Source: Natronoarchaeum philippinense
Lineage (GTDB): Archaea; Halobacteriota; Halobacteria; Halobacteriales; Natronoarchaeaceae
Length of the DNA stretch: 64,000 bases
Assembly: GCF_900215575.1 (NCBI RefSeq)
Contig: NZ_OBEJ01000003.1
Location: 186,001-250,000, forward strand
Direction of reading: 5' to 3'
Part shown: one piece after another, positions 8,344-17,130 of the stretch
Numbering within the stretch: position 1 is the stretch's first letter
Layout: each line of letters opens with the position of its first letter
The notes under the pieces: model-generated
The model's database searches: none
What the model was told of the DNA's origin: nothing
What the model saw: only the letters and a program-made list of their open reading frames with translations
Translations under genes and position numbers: made by a program

Positions 8344-9774
8344 ATGGACACGGCCGTCATCTGGTTCCGCGACGATCTCAGGGTCGACGACAATCCGACG
8401 CTCGTAGACGCCCTCGGCGACGCCGACGTGGTCGTCCCGCTGTACGTCTTCGATCCTCGCCATCGCGGTGAGACGCGGTACGGCACCGAAAAAATCGGCG
8501 GCCACCGCGCCAGATTCCGCCGTGAGAGCGTCACCGATCTTCGGGCGTCGTTGCGAGCACGTGGCGGCGACCTGGTCGTCAGGTCGGGCCGCGCCGACGA
8601 AGTCGTCCCCGCTATCGTACACGATGTCGGTGCCGACGCCATGTACGCCCAAACCACGCCCGGGACAGAGGAGCGAGACGCCGAAGCGAAGGTCCGCGAG
8701 GCGCTGCCGGAACACACTGCGTTTCACACTCGCGTCACCCACACGCTGTACCATCCCGACGACCTTCCGACGCCGCCCAGCCAGATCGAGGACACCTACA
8801 CGCCGTGGCGCAAGGACGTTGAGGGGAGCGACGCGGCGGTCCGCGATCCGCTCGATCCGCCCGAACGCGTCCCGACACCGGATCTCGATCCCGGCACCGT
8901 CCCGACGCTGTCGGAGCTCGGCATCGACCCGCCGCCAGAAGACGACCGCGCCGTCCTGCCCTTCGAAGGTGGCGAGTCGGCGGGCACGCGCCGACTGGAC
9001 GCGTACCTCTGGGAGCGGGACTGCCTCCGCGAGTACAAGGAAACGCGCAACGGGCTGCTGGGGGCCGATTATTCCTCAAAGTTCTCACCGTGGCTGGCCG
9101 CCGGCTGTCTCTCGCCCCGGCGGATCCACGCCGAGGTGGACCGCTACGAGCGAGAGCGCGTTGCCAACGAGGACACCTACTGGCTCGTCTTCGAGTTGCT
9201 GTGGCGCGATTTCTTCCAGTTTCAGTTTCACAAACACGGCGCCGCGTTCTTCGAGCCGACCGGCATCCGGAATGTTGAGCAGTCGTGGCGTCATGACCGG
9301 GCGGCGTTCGAGCGGTGGGCAGCAGGCGAGACGGGCGTGCCGTTCGTCGACGCGAACATGCGCGAACTCGACCGGACGGGCTACATGTCCAATCGGGGAC
9401 GCCAGAACGTAGCGTCGTTTCTCGCCGACGCGCTGGAGATCGACTGGCGTTGGGGCGCCGCTCATTTCGAGGCGCAACTCGTCGACTACGACGTAGCCTC
9501 TAACTGGGGCAACTGGGCGTATCAGGCCGGCGTGGGCAACGACTCCCGGGACGGATTCTTCGACGTTCTCTCGCAAGCGGAGTACTACGACGAGGACGCG
9601 GCGTACGTACAGACGTGGCTCCCCGAACTGGAAGCGCTTCCGCCGGAGTACGCCCACCGTCCCTGGCGTCTGAGCGAGGACGAACAAGCGACCTACGGCG
9701 TCGAACTCGGCGTCGACTATCCTCGACCGATGCTCGACGTCGAGGCGCGATACGAGGAGTTGGGCGACGGCTGA
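8344..9774 (+). CDS. DASH-family cryptochrome / photolyase
   Basis: A 476-residue flavoprotein of the photolyase/cryptochrome family. The N-terminal Rossmann-like antenna domain begins 'AVIWFRDDLRVDDNPTL'. The FAD-binding domain has 'YSSKFSPWLAAGCLSPR', 'TGYMSNRGRQNVASFL' and 'ASNWGNWAYQAGVGND', with 'QAEYYDEDAAYVQTWLPEL'; the last motifs are characteristic of the DASH subgroup. DASH proteins repair cyclobutane dimers in single-stranded DNA under light and bind folate as antenna. Length and motifs are complete. Likely role: light-driven DNA repair or light sensing. Confidence 0.9.
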   Translation: MDTAVIWFRDDLRVDDNPTLVDALGDADVVVPLYVFDPRHRGETRYGTEKIGGHRARFRRESVTDLRASLRARGGDLVVRSGRADEVVPAIVHDVGADAMYAQTTPGTEERDAEAKVREALPEHTAFHTRVTHTLYHPDDLPTPPSQIEDTYTPWRKDVEGSDAAVRDPLDPPERVPTPDLDPGTVPTLSELGIDPPPEDDRAVLPFEGGESAGTRRLDAYLWERDCLREYKETRNGLLGADYSSKFSPWLAAGCLSPRRIHAEVDRYERERVANEDTYWLVFELLWRDFFQFQFHKHGAAFFEPTGIRNVEQSWRHDRAAFERWAAGETGVPFVDANMRELDRTGYMSNRGRQNVASFLADALEIDWRWGAAHFEAQLVDYDVASNWGNWAYQAGVGNDSRDGFFDVLSQAEYYDEDAAYVQTWLPELEALPPEYAHRPWRLSEDEQATYGVELGVDYPRPMLDVEARYEELGDG

Positions 9775-9878
9775 TCCGCCTTCGGACGCCGGAACTGTGC
9801 TGTCTCGACTTCGGCGTCGTCGACATGTCTTCCCGTCACCGCTACTCGTTTATGCTACTGTGTAACGCACCCTCAACT

Positions 9879-10382
9879 ATGGGGACCACACAGACCACTC
9901 ATATGACCCCGGCCGTGATGAGCGCCGACGAGGGCGAAGCCCTGTGGTCGGTCGGAGCGCTCATGCTCCTCAAAGCCGACGCCGAGCAGACCGACGGCGC
10001 GTTCACGCTGGTCGACCACACCGCACCGCCGGGCTACGAAACGCCCTATCACGTCCATCGCAGGGAGGACGAAGTGTTCTACGTGCTTGAGGGCGAGATC
10101 GACTGCTATCACGGCGAGGACGCCGAAAACGTGGCCCGAGCAGGTCCGGGCGATACCGTCTTCCTTCCTCGTGATATCCCCCACGGCTTTCGCGTCGCTG
10201 GCGACGACGCCTGTCGTATGCTCGTGCAGGTGACGCCAGCCGGCGTGGAGGAACTCTTCAGAGAGGTCGGTACTCCGGCCGAGCGGCTGGAGACGCCGCC
10301 GCCCGCCGAACTAGACGCCGAAGCACTGACCGAGGCCGCCGCCGAGTACGACCTCGAAATCTTGGGACCGATTCCGGCCTGA
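9879..10382 (+). CDS. Cupin-domain protein (quercetin dioxygenase-like)
   Basis: A 167-residue single-domain cupin. The two metal motifs are recognisable: 'YHVHRREDEVFYVLEGEI' (H-x-H...E) and 'PRDIPHGFRV' (His). Such proteins bind a divalent metal and act as small dioxygenases, isomerases or sensors; the substrate is unknown. I start at ATG 9879 (MGTTQTTHMTPA); the open frame continues upstream into the end of the cryptochrome gene and is not needed. Immediately after the stop lies one copy of a 30-bp sequence repeated at 38415. Confidence 0.85.
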   Translation: MGTTQTTHMTPAVMSADEGEALWSVGALMLLKADAEQTDGAFTLVDHTAPPGYETPYHVHRREDEVFYVLEGEIDCYHGEDAENVARAGPGDTVFLPRDIPHGFRVAGDDACRMLVQVTPAGVEELFREVGTPAERLETPPPAELDAEALTEAAAEYDLEILGPIPA

Positions 10383-10383
10383 G

Positions 10384-10413
10384 ACCGCCATTACATTTTG
10401 TCTGGTGGCCGAA
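10384..10413 (+). repeat. Imperfect 30-bp direct repeat, copy 1 (possible element end)
   Basis: Matches 38415-38444 at 26 of 30 positions in the same orientation; shared core CCATTACATTT. It lies right after the cupin stop and overlaps the 3' end of the TnpB-like remnant. It could be a diverged attachment-site duplication, an insertion-sequence end, or a shared promoter motif. Confidence 0.45.
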
Positions 10414-10780
10414 TAGAAGGAGTTTGTTCGGCCGTGTCGATCGGGGTCGTCGCCCCTGCGTCTGTGTTCTCGACTTCGGCACCTCCGACCGACTCGTTTA
10501 GCACAGAGAGCAGCCTGTATCTCTCCCGATGTTTCTTGACGCCCATCCTGTCCTGCAGGACTGGAGCAGTCAACTACCCACCTACTTTGCTCACCCAGAT
10601 GGGTTTGCTCGTCGAGGGGGAGCTTGTCCGTGGACCCGGCCTTGATCCCGTCCGCCGACGCGCCTGTTGGCCCCGACGACTGTCCCGTATCCCGATGTTC
10701 TTTGCCACGCTGTCATTCCCACGTGTCTTCGATTCACACTTCTGACACCGGAACTCGTTGCGTGTCAGCGCGCCAAGCAA
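10391..10780 (-). pseudogene. 3' remnant of a TnpB (IS200/IS605-type) gene
   Basis: Read on the minus strand, the translation contains 'TRNEFRCQKCESK' followed by 'NDSVAKNIGIRDSRRGQ'. This matches the C-terminal zinc-ribbon end of haloarchaeal TnpB proteins (C-x-x-C ... N-x-A-x-N-I-G), but the second CxxC pair is partly lost. The frame is interrupted by a stop at 10574-10576 and continues to about 10391 (ending IRPPDKM). No upstream catalytic part remains. It is a worn fragment of a mobile element at the left edge of the accessory region. Confidence 0.55.
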
Positions 10781-11644
10781 TACACGGTTTTCTCTACGAT
10801 CCCATAATCGGTTCTGGGGGCTTAGAACGTTCTATAGGGGATTTAATCTGATAATGGGGCGTTTCATCTTGATCATATCTGTCCAGATCGACCGCTAAAT
10901 ACTGTGTAGAGAGCTATCGTACGTGAACTAGGACGGGCCCTTGATACCCGGTCCCCATTCGGGGAGATGCAAGCAGAACGCCGACAGCGGGTGTCTATCG
11001 CTCAGTCGTGATCGACGGCGACGCGCTCGATGGCATCGAATAGCGGGCCGTATCGCATCATAATCGACTCTCGTCTTGCGATTGCATGCCCATTCAGCGG
11101 CGTCGACAACGCAAGGCCATCATCCCCAGTCTACAAAACAGTCCATAACACACACTACACGCGCTCTCAACCGATCTTCACCTTGATAGCGACGCCGCGC
11201 CCACGGCGCGATCGCTTCCTAGTTCACCCTCACAAACCCCGTTCAACACCGCTCTTGCGGCCCGTCGGGCCGATTATGAACGTCCTATGACTGGTTCAAA
11301 TCGGTCCAGATGTCGTTTTGGAACTGTACGGTGTCTCAAAGCACATATGATCCGAACCGCATTGATTCTCGCCCACGATGAAGACAACTGCCCGACGTGG
11401 TGCCAGAACTCGTGCTGCACAAGCGATACGCCAAAGCACTGAGTACATGGATCAATTACATCCTCAGCGCTGATTATGCTACTCAATACTATGACCGCTC
11501 TTCGGAGGCTTCACAACTGCTGACCAGAGTGGTCGGTCGGTATTGAGTCTATATCTCTCGTGAGGAGCTGCAGACCTCGCTTTTCCCAGCCGACGACGGG
11601 CGCCGCACTGAAACTCTTATCAGTTTCCCCGCCAAAAATAGAAC
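10781..11644. other. Gene-free stretch, 864 bp
   Basis: Between the TnpB remnant and the HAD gene. Only short frames without recognisable motifs or start signals are present. The sequence is less GC-biased than flanking genes and looks like decayed mobile-element DNA. The only signal I can support is the TATA-like box before 11645. Confidence 0.4.
11616..11621 (+). promoter_or_regulatory. TATA-like box for the HAD gene
   Basis: CTTATC preceded by a purine-rich GAAACT (BRE-like), centred about 27 nt before the ATG at 11645, which is leaderless spacing. Confidence 0.45.
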
Positions 11645-12304
11645 ATGACATACGATGCCGTCATCTTCGACAACGACGGCGTCCTCGTCGAGCGTACGGA
11701 CTTCGATATTCTTCGGGAGGCGACCCGCGAGACGTTTTCGCAGTTCGGCGTGACCGACTTGGACCCCGACCACATCGACGACATGACTGTGGGAGCTACT
11801 CCTCGGCAAGTAGATGCGATCTGCGACACGTACGACCTCGATCCGGAGACGTTCTGGCGGACTCGCGATGGCACGCTGTCGCGCGCTCAGCAGGCGGAGA
11901 TCCGCGCCGGACGGAAGCCGCTCTACGACGACATCGGGACGCTGACCGACCTCGATGTCGAGATGGGGATCGTCAGCTCGAACCAGCAAGAGACCGTCGA
12001 CTACGTGCTCGATCACTTCGACATCTCCCACCAGTTCGCCACCGCCTACGGCCGTGAGCCGACCATCGAGAGCCTCGATTTCCGGAAGCCCAACCCCTAC
12101 TACCTCGAGCAGGCGCTGGCCGACATCGACGCCGACTCCGCGCTGTTCGTCGGCGACAACGAGTCCGACATCAGGGCCGCCGACAACGCCGGCATCGACT
12201 CGGCGTTCATCCGCCGTCCACACCGCTCGGACTGGTACCTCAACTCGTGGCCCACGTGGGAAATCGACTCGCTGGAGGACCTCCACGGCGTTGTCAGCGC
12301 CTAA
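11645..12304 (+). CDS. HAD-family hydrolase (phosphoglycolate phosphatase-like)
   Basis: A 219-residue haloacid dehalogenase-like phosphatase. Motif I is D9-N-D-G-V-L ('FDNDGVLVE'), motif II is the Ser-Ser in 'MGIVSSNQQET', the motif III Lys is in 'FRKPNPYYLEQAL', and motif IV is 'FVGDNESDIRAADNAG'. All catalytic elements are present, with a helical cap between motifs I and II. It would hydrolyse a small phosphomonoester; many haloarchaeal copies are annotated as phosphoglycolate phosphatase. It is leaderless by spacing. It sits inside the putative accessory element but has ordinary haloarchaeal codon use. Confidence 0.85.
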   Translation: MTYDAVIFDNDGVLVERTDFDILREATRETFSQFGVTDLDPDHIDDMTVGATPRQVDAICDTYDLDPETFWRTRDGTLSRAQQAEIRAGRKPLYDDIGTLTDLDVEMGIVSSNQQETVDYVLDHFDISHQFATAYGREPTIESLDFRKPNPYYLEQALADIDADSALFVGDNESDIRAADNAGIDSAFIRRPHRSDWYLNSWPTWEIDSLEDLHGVVSA

Positions 12305-12386
12305 TTATGCATCTGCGACGTGCTGCAGACGCGCGCTGTATCTATCGCTCCATCCCTTCTCACAACGACTCGGCACCTACACGCCG

Positions 12387-15300
12387 CTACTGATCCGAGG
12401 CCTCCGCAAACGAATCCCGTAACCACTCAACGGGATACACCGCCGTCAGTCCGGGCGTGTCGATATTGAATTGCTGTGGCGGCGTCGTCTTCGCGTAGGT
12501 CTTCTCAACGCGCGGTTCGCCCTCCACGGGATCGTTCAGCGCCGAGAGTACCTTGTGCCCGTCACGTTGTTTCATCACGACCCAGATCGCCTCCTCGACG
12601 CCGCAGTCAGCGATCTTGTCGAAGTCGTCGGGAACCGCACGATGCACGTCGTTGTTGATCCGCTCGACCTCGACGGCGACGACGACTTTCCCCTCTTCGT
12701 CGAGCGCCGCAACGTCCAGCCGACGCTGATCGTACGCGTCGGTCGCGTCTTCGACATCCTCCTCATCACTGCCCATGAACACCGAGGCGGGAAGCGTCAC
12801 CTCATCGAGGTCGTAGTACGGCAGCACGTCGACGACCGACGAGTCGGGGTCAGCAAGGTACTCGTGACAGAGATAGCGCCGCGCGATCTCGACGGCAAGC
12901 ACGTGCTGGCTCGACTCTTCGAGATCACCCTTTCCGTGTCCGTAATCGACGCCGAGACGGTAGCTCTCGCCGATGAGAGATCGACCATCCGGCGTGACCG
13001 TGTACACTCGATGGGGGTGGTCCGTATCGTGACGAAGCAACTCCGCATCGAGGAGCGGCTCGATATCGGCAGCGTCGATTCCGACGTACTCCTGCAGGCG
13101 GATCATCGAGTCTGTCGTGAGATCGTATTCGAGCGGATCGTAGCGAAGCTGCTGGGCGTTGTACACTGCTTGGAGGAACATGAGCTGCGTGCCGGTACAG
13201 CCGATCGCCGCCCGCTCCTCTGGGGTGAGTTTGAGATTCACCGAACAGATCGGAACATCGTCCTGATCGACCTCATCGAGCGAGCTACAACACTCGATCG
13301 CGCGCTTCATCCCCGCAATATCGGGGTTGTATCGGTTCTCACACTCTGTACAGCACAGCGCGTCCGTCGGTTCGTCGTACTCAACAGTGGGAGGCATCCG
13401 CTTGGTCGTCTTGAACGGCGTCTCGGTGGTCGCCGAGGGAACGTCAGAATCGACGGCCGCGTCGGTCTGGCCGTCGGCGTCAGCACTGCCTGTCGTGTTC
13501 GGCGATCCGAGTGTAAGCCCGCTCGTCTCGCTCGTCCGTGTGCGAAGCTCGGTGAGCTGTGACTCGAACACTGCTTCCTGTGTGCGTTCGAGTGGGGCGG
13601 GGCCGTTGGGGTCGCCCGGTGGCGGCGCGACAGACTCGACGAGGAACGGCCGTGGCTCAGGCTCGTCGAACGGCGCGGGGAGGCTGACGAGCCACTGACC
13701 ACGGTGGAGCGCACGCAATCTGTTCCCGACCTCACGAGCGTCCATCTCTTCGGTCGCAAGGCGTTCGGCAAGCCTGCGGTCGACGGGGATGTTCCCCGTG
13801 ACGAACGTCGAAATGTTGTTGAGGATCTCGTCGTAGACGCCGTCGTGGGCTTTGAGCTGGGCGGGGAACTGCATTGCAAGCGTGATCGAACACCCGAAGC
13901 TTCGGGACTGGGCGAGCAGTTCTTTGAGAAGGTCGGAGACCGCGACGCTCGCAGCCTCTTCGACGTAGAGATTCACGAGCGGGGCGTCGTCGGACTGTTG
14001 GGACGAAGTGGCCGTTTGGTCGTCGTTATCTCCGGGATTGCTCTCACGCCGCTTGCGACGCCGAAGGGCCGTCCAGAGATTCGAGAGCACGACGAGCGTG
14101 AGCACGCGCTGGGCTTCCGACCGGAGTCCACCCGTATCGAAGAGAATCACCACATCGTCGTCGAGATGCGAGGCGAGATCGAACTGCGGGCCGTCCTCGT
14201 CAGCGACGTGATTGAAGATCCGCGCGAGACGGCGATCGGCGGGGATCTTCTCGACCCGGTTCGAGACGCCGCCCATGAGCTTGTCGAACGTGCGCTTGCC
14301 GTTGTTGAGAATCCCCGAGAGCATGCGTTCGAGGTCAGGATCGGAGACGGGATGGACCGACTGGCGGTCGTGCATCGTCCGGATTTCCGAGTGGAAGTCT
14401 CGATGGGAGAACGCATCGTCGCCGTGGACCGGATCGAACATCGCCTTGAGGACGTAGCGGATGATGTCTGGCGACCGAACGGCCTGCTCGAAGCGTTCGC
14501 GTCCCATGATCTGCATCAGGATCTCGATGTAGTGATCGACGGTGTCCTCGACGGCCGTGTCGCGCGGGACGCCGGCGTCGAGTTCGTCTCGGATGTCGAA
14601 AAACGAGAAGGCGGGAAGCATCTCCGCACAATCGAAATACAGCACGTTCTCGACGTGCCCGTATGTCGCGTAGTGCGCGCGAAGGTACTCGATCGCCATG
14701 CCATCGCCCTTCGGGTCGATGAGTATGTCGGCGCCCTCGGTGGCGGCGTGGTTGTCGAGGATCGCGTTGATGAGCGAGGTGGACTTGCCCGACCCCGTCT
14801 TGCCGAACCAGCCGACGTGCATCGGTTGCAGGGCTGGTGGGAGTTTGAGGACTTCGGGATCGGTCGAGCCGTCGTGCGTGCGCGGATGACCGAGGACGAG
14901 CCCGTCGTCTCGGTAGCGTGCGAGTATGTCGGTCGGTGGTCTGGGGAGTGCCGTTCGTTCGCCCGGGGTTGTCGAAATCGCTCGTGCGCCTGCCGTGGTG
15001 AGTGCTGGCCCGCCGACGAGACAGAAACTGGGCGCCTCGCTTGGGTCGGCGACGATACCTTTCGGGGTGTCGTTCCAAGGGAGTCGATTCCGGAGGCCCC
15101 TCGCTTCTGGGGGATGGACAGTTCTCGTGAAGAGGTCGTTGGCCACGGTTTCGGCGTCCTGACCGGTGCGCGTTCGACCGTCGATCTCGTAGGTGGTGCG
15201 ATCGAGTTCTGTGAACGCCCCCGCGAGTTCTCGAAACGTGGCCGAGTCAGGGTGGTCCTCGGGCGTGACGCCGACGACACGAGCGTTCACCACGAAGGAA

Positions 15301-16145
15301 TGGCGGGCATCCTTCGCTTCTAGTTCTTCGAGACGTGCTTCGTCGGCCGCTGTATAGGGGATATCGTCGTCTGCGTCGGGCGCTCCAACAATCGTATTCG
15401 TGAGCGTGTCTCCGAACGTGTCGCTGTGGGCCTCAATATCGAGTCGGCGTTCGTCGGCTTGGGTGCTCCAGTCCGGTTTCGGCTGGAACAGCGCTTGATA
15501 GACGAGCGGCCCGGGATGGACGGCCATCGTCTCGACGACCGACGCGAGGGGAACCCGATCATCGGCATCCGTCTGACCCGCCTCGAATGGTGTGAGGCGG
15601 GTCTGCCAGTCGTTGCGGCGGTCGGGGTTGCCGACGTACTCGACCGCTCGAAGTGCGTCTCGTTCGAGGCCGTCGGTTTCTGATGACCGTTCCGTGAGCA
15701 TCGCCTCGAAGTGGTCCGGATGGACTGTGCGGTGTTCGAACTCGTAGCTATCGGGGAAGATACCCCGGAGGACGCGTTCGAGTGTTGACGTCGCAGCCGG
15801 ATTGTCGACGCCGAACCAATACGAGAGCGAGGCGTCGGGTGAGCCGTCTGTAAAGAGCAGACACTCGACCGTGGGTAGGTCGGCTGTGGCGGACGTGAGC
15901 GAGCGGAGTTGGGAGACGAGGCCGTCTGGCGGCGTGTCTGTCCCGATCCGGTGGAGGCGCTTGAAGTGCTTCGGCGTCGACGCCGGCCGAAGCGGCGTCT
16001 CGGTCGGTGTGATCTGAATGTACTCGCGGCTGTCGTCGACTGGAACGGGGAGGTTCGAGCTATCTTCGGACAGAGACGAGCTAGTGGTCGGTGACTCGGT
16101 ACGCGAGGCGTTGATGGGAGAATTGGTATCGTCAGAGGGAGGCAT
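12387..16145 (-). CDS. VirD4/HerA-like conjugation ATPase with C-terminal nuclease-like domain
   Basis: A 1252-residue protein. The ATPase has Walker A GKTGSGKS (448-455) and an acidic Walker B-like strand in 'LVNLYVEEAASV' (about 723-734), followed by 'FGCSITLAMQFPAQL'; this is the VirD4/TraD/HerA pattern of hexameric DNA pumps. A zinc-finger-like Cys cluster lies near 931-953 and a winged-helix-like segment near 985-1065. The C-terminus has D1144 and E1159-V-E1161 on predicted strands ('RLDVAAL', 'VVVAVEVER'), resembling a PD-(D/E)xK nuclease core with Lys replaced. Likely role: coupling protein that delivers DNA to the secretion machinery encoded at 31.9-38.4 kb. It is transcribed away from origin 1. 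Confidence 0.75.
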   Translation of the reverse strand: MPPSDDTNSPINASRTESPTTSSSLSEDSSNLPVPVDDSREYIQITPTETPLRPASTPKHFKRLHRIGTDTPPDGLVSQLRSLTSATADLPTVECLLFTDGSPDASLSYWFGVDNPAATSTLERVLRGIFPDSYEFEHRTVHPDHFEAMLTERSSETDGLERDALRAVEYVGNPDRRNDWQTRLTPFEAGQTDADDRVPLASVVETMAVHPGPLVYQALFQPKPDWSTQADERRLDIEAHSDTFGDTLTNTIVGAPDADDDIPYTAADEARLEELEAKDARHSFVVNARVVGVTPEDHPDSATFRELAGAFTELDRTTYEIDGRTRTGQDAETVANDLFTRTVHPPEARGLRNRLPWNDTPKGIVADPSEAPSFCLVGGPALTTAGARAISTTPGERTALPRPPTDILARYRDDGLVLGHPRTHDGSTDPEVLKLPPALQPMHVGWFGKTGSGKSTSLINAILDNHAATEGADILIDPKGDGMAIEYLRAHYATYGHVENVLYFDCAEMLPAFSFFDIRDELDAGVPRDTAVEDTVDHYIEILMQIMGRERFEQAVRSPDIIRYVLKAMFDPVHGDDAFSHRDFHSEIRTMHDRQSVHPVSDPDLERMLSGILNNGKRTFDKLMGGVSNRVEKIPADRRLARIFNHVADEDGPQFDLASHLDDDVVILFDTGGLRSEAQRVLTLVVLSNLWTALRRRKRRESNPGDNDDQTATSSQQSDDAPLVNLYVEEAASVAVSDLLKELLAQSRSFGCSITLAMQFPAQLKAHDGVYDEILNNISTFVTGNIPVDRRLAERLATEEMDAREVGNRLRALHRGQWLVSLPAPFDEPEPRPFLVESVAPPPGDPNGPAPLERTQEAVFESQLTELRTRTSETSGLTLGSPNTTGSADADGQTDAAVDSDVPSATTETPFKTTKRMPPTVEYDEPTDALCCTECENRYNPDIAGMKRAIECCSSLDEVDQDDVPICSVNLKLTPEERAAIGCTGTQLMFLQAVYNAQQLRYDPLEYDLTTDSMIRLQEYVGIDAADIEPLLDAELLRHDTDHPHRVYTVTPDGRSLIGESYRLGVDYGHGKGDLEESSQHVLAVEIARRYLCHEYLADPDSSVVDVLPYYDLDEVTLPASVFMGSDEEDVEDATDAYDQRRLDVAALDEEGKVVVAVEVERINNDVHRAVPDDFDKIADCGVEEAIWVVMKQRDGHKVLSALNDPVEGEPRVEKTYAKTTPPQQFNIDTPGLTAVYPVEWLRDSFAEASDQ

Positions 16146-16426
16146 GGGACAGTGAGGGTCGTAGCTGTTCGAGCCGACCGGGGATCGTCATGTATCGGCC
16201 GGTGAGTATCCCAGCCTTGACCGACTGGTTCATAAACCGCAACGAAAGTATCGAGGTATCTACTGTCCGGCGAGTATTCTCTCCCGTGGATACGACGGTT
16301 TCGCTGTGAGAACTCCTGTTATGGCCGATCAACGGCGCCGTTGATGCCTTCGAAGGACTCGTCTTGGTACGCGTTTCGCCACAGCTTCTGGACCGCACGA
16401 GCTCAGTCCGGGGAGTGAGCGGGGGG

Positions 16427-16452
16427 ACACACCCGTCACTTCCGCTGTTCTT
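16427..16452 (-). repeat. ORB-like repeat 1a
   Basis: Reverse-oriented copy of AACAGCGGAAACGACGGGTG with one change in the core (GAAGTGACGG). Confidence 0.6.
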
Positions 16453-16495
16453 GGCTCTGACTATGGTCTCCGAACTGTTCACTGTGGGTATGGAG

Positions 16496-16520
16496 ACACA
16501 CCCGTCGTTTCCGCTGTTCT
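16496..16520 (-). repeat. ORB-like repeat 1b
   Basis: Reverse-oriented, exact copy of the 20-nt core AACAGCGGAAACGACGGGTG, 69 bp from copy 1a. Confidence 0.65.
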
Positions 16521-16586
16521 TTGCTCCGGATGACAGGGCCTCAGGACTATGGAAACAGAGTGAGCAGACTGGGGTCTCAACCGTTC

Positions 16587-16600
16587 GGCTCTGTTGAGAG
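16587..16600 (+). repeat. IS6-like terminal repeat, left copy of element 1
   Basis: GGCTCTGTTGAGAG, facing inward. It resembles IS6-family ends (IS26 ends GGCACTGTTGCAAA). Preceded by AACCGTTC (16579-16586), which matches the 8 bases after the right copy at 7 of 8 positions. Confidence 0.55.
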
Positions 16601-16683
16601 CAGTAGTCGGTGATCGGTTCTGTCCCGTGGCGGTCAATATAGGGAATAGAGTTTTCACTCTCAACTCTACTTCTACACAGTGT

Positions 16684-16938
16684 ATGTCTGGAAGTTCTAC
16701 AATTCAGGGAAAATTACAGCAGGTACAGGAGGGTGACTACTTGTTGTGGAATGGAAGAACGAGCCCCCAGCCAGTTGCAACAGTTGACGATGACTCCTTT
16801 GTGGTTGAGGGGAGACAGGGAGGGCGCTATAGATTCTATACTACCGGCATCCCCAAACTGACCAACCTGACCAGCCAGAACGAGTTTGATGTTGACGAAT
16901 TAACGGTTCTACGTCCGATATCCTCTATTGATCAATAA
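16684..16938 (+). CDS. Small hypothetical protein inside an IS6-like repeat pair
   Basis: 84 residues, beginning MSGSSTIQGKLQQVQEGDYLLWNG. The pattern looks like a small beta-barrel: 'GDYLLWNGRTSPQPVATVDDDSFVVEG' then 'YRFYTTGIPKLTN'. I do not recognise the family. The start at ATG 16684 is chosen because the protein-like sequence begins there; an open frame runs further upstream. The gene is enclosed by inverted 14-bp repeats (16587 and 16989), so it may be a passenger of a miniature transposable unit, and it also lies within origin 1. Confidence 0.6.
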   Translation: MSGSSTIQGKLQQVQEGDYLLWNGRTSPQPVATVDDDSFVVEGRQGGRYRFYTTGIPKLTNLTSQNEFDVDELTVLRPISSIDQ

Positions 16939-16988
16939 GCACATCTACTGAACTGACGTTTCACTCTCAATTGTATCTGGATAAGAGG

Positions 16989-17002
16989 ATTTCAACAGAG
17001 CC
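16989..17002 (-). repeat. IS6-like terminal repeat, right copy of element 1
   Basis: Reverse complement reads GGCTCTGTTGAAAT, facing inward toward the copy at 16587. With three more bases (CCT) it is identical to the copy at 22184. Followed by AACCGTCC (17003-17010), the near-matching 8-bp target duplication. Confidence 0.55.
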
Positions 17003-17031
17003 AACCGTCCCGGAGCATTGCGGTACTCGCT

Positions 17032-17055
17032 GAACAGCGGAAATGACGGGTGTGG
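17032..17055 (+). repeat. ORB-like repeat 1c
   Basis: Forward copy of the ORB-like core (GAACAGCGGAAATGACGGGT), one change from copy 1b, and inverted relative to 1a/1b. Confidence 0.6.
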
Positions 17056-17073
17056 ATATATATAAACATTTGC

Positions 17074-17099
17074 GAACAGCGGAAACAGCGGAACGGTGG
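17074..17099 (+). repeat. ORB-like repeat 1d (degenerate)
   Basis: GAACAGCGGAAACAGCGGAA: the left half matches the ORB-like core, while the G-rich right half has diverged. It lies directly before the orc1 TATA box, a position from which the initiator could repress its own gene. Confidence 0.45.
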
Positions 17100-17108
17100 T
17101 ATAATATA
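17100..17108 (+). promoter_or_regulatory. TATA box of orc1/cdc6
   Basis: TATAATATA centred about 27 nt before the GTG at 17131, which supports that leaderless start over the GTG at 17110. Confidence 0.5.
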
Positions 17109-17130
17109 GGTGCACCACAAAGATGAGTGT

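Larger units (their letters stand above)
16427..17110. other. Putative replication origin 1
   Basis: Gap between the VirD4-like gene and the orc1/cdc6 gene, which also holds the small gene at 16684. It has two reverse-oriented and two forward-oriented copies of an origin-recognition-box-like repeat flanking an AT-richer centre. Archaeal origins typically lie beside their Orc1/Cdc6 gene and have inverted ORBs around a duplex-unwinding element. The layout fits; activity is inferred. Confidence 0.65.

Noticed and set aside
11030-11486. Short frames in both directions upstream of the HAD gene
   Set aside because: No promoter, no motif and no protein-like composition.
12305-12386. tRNA or attachment site at the left end of the VirD4-like gene
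   Set aside because: No cloverleaf and no repeat shared with the 38.4-kb side was found.
12471-13562. Plus-strand frame of 363 codons within the same gene
   Set aside because: Antisense shadow; Arg/Val-rich, no recognisable domain.
13704-15323. Long plus-strand frame (539 codons) opposite the VirD4-like gene
   Set aside because: It is the antisense shadow of a GC-rich gene; its translation has no motifs and the opposite strand has clear Walker motifs and a coherent fold.
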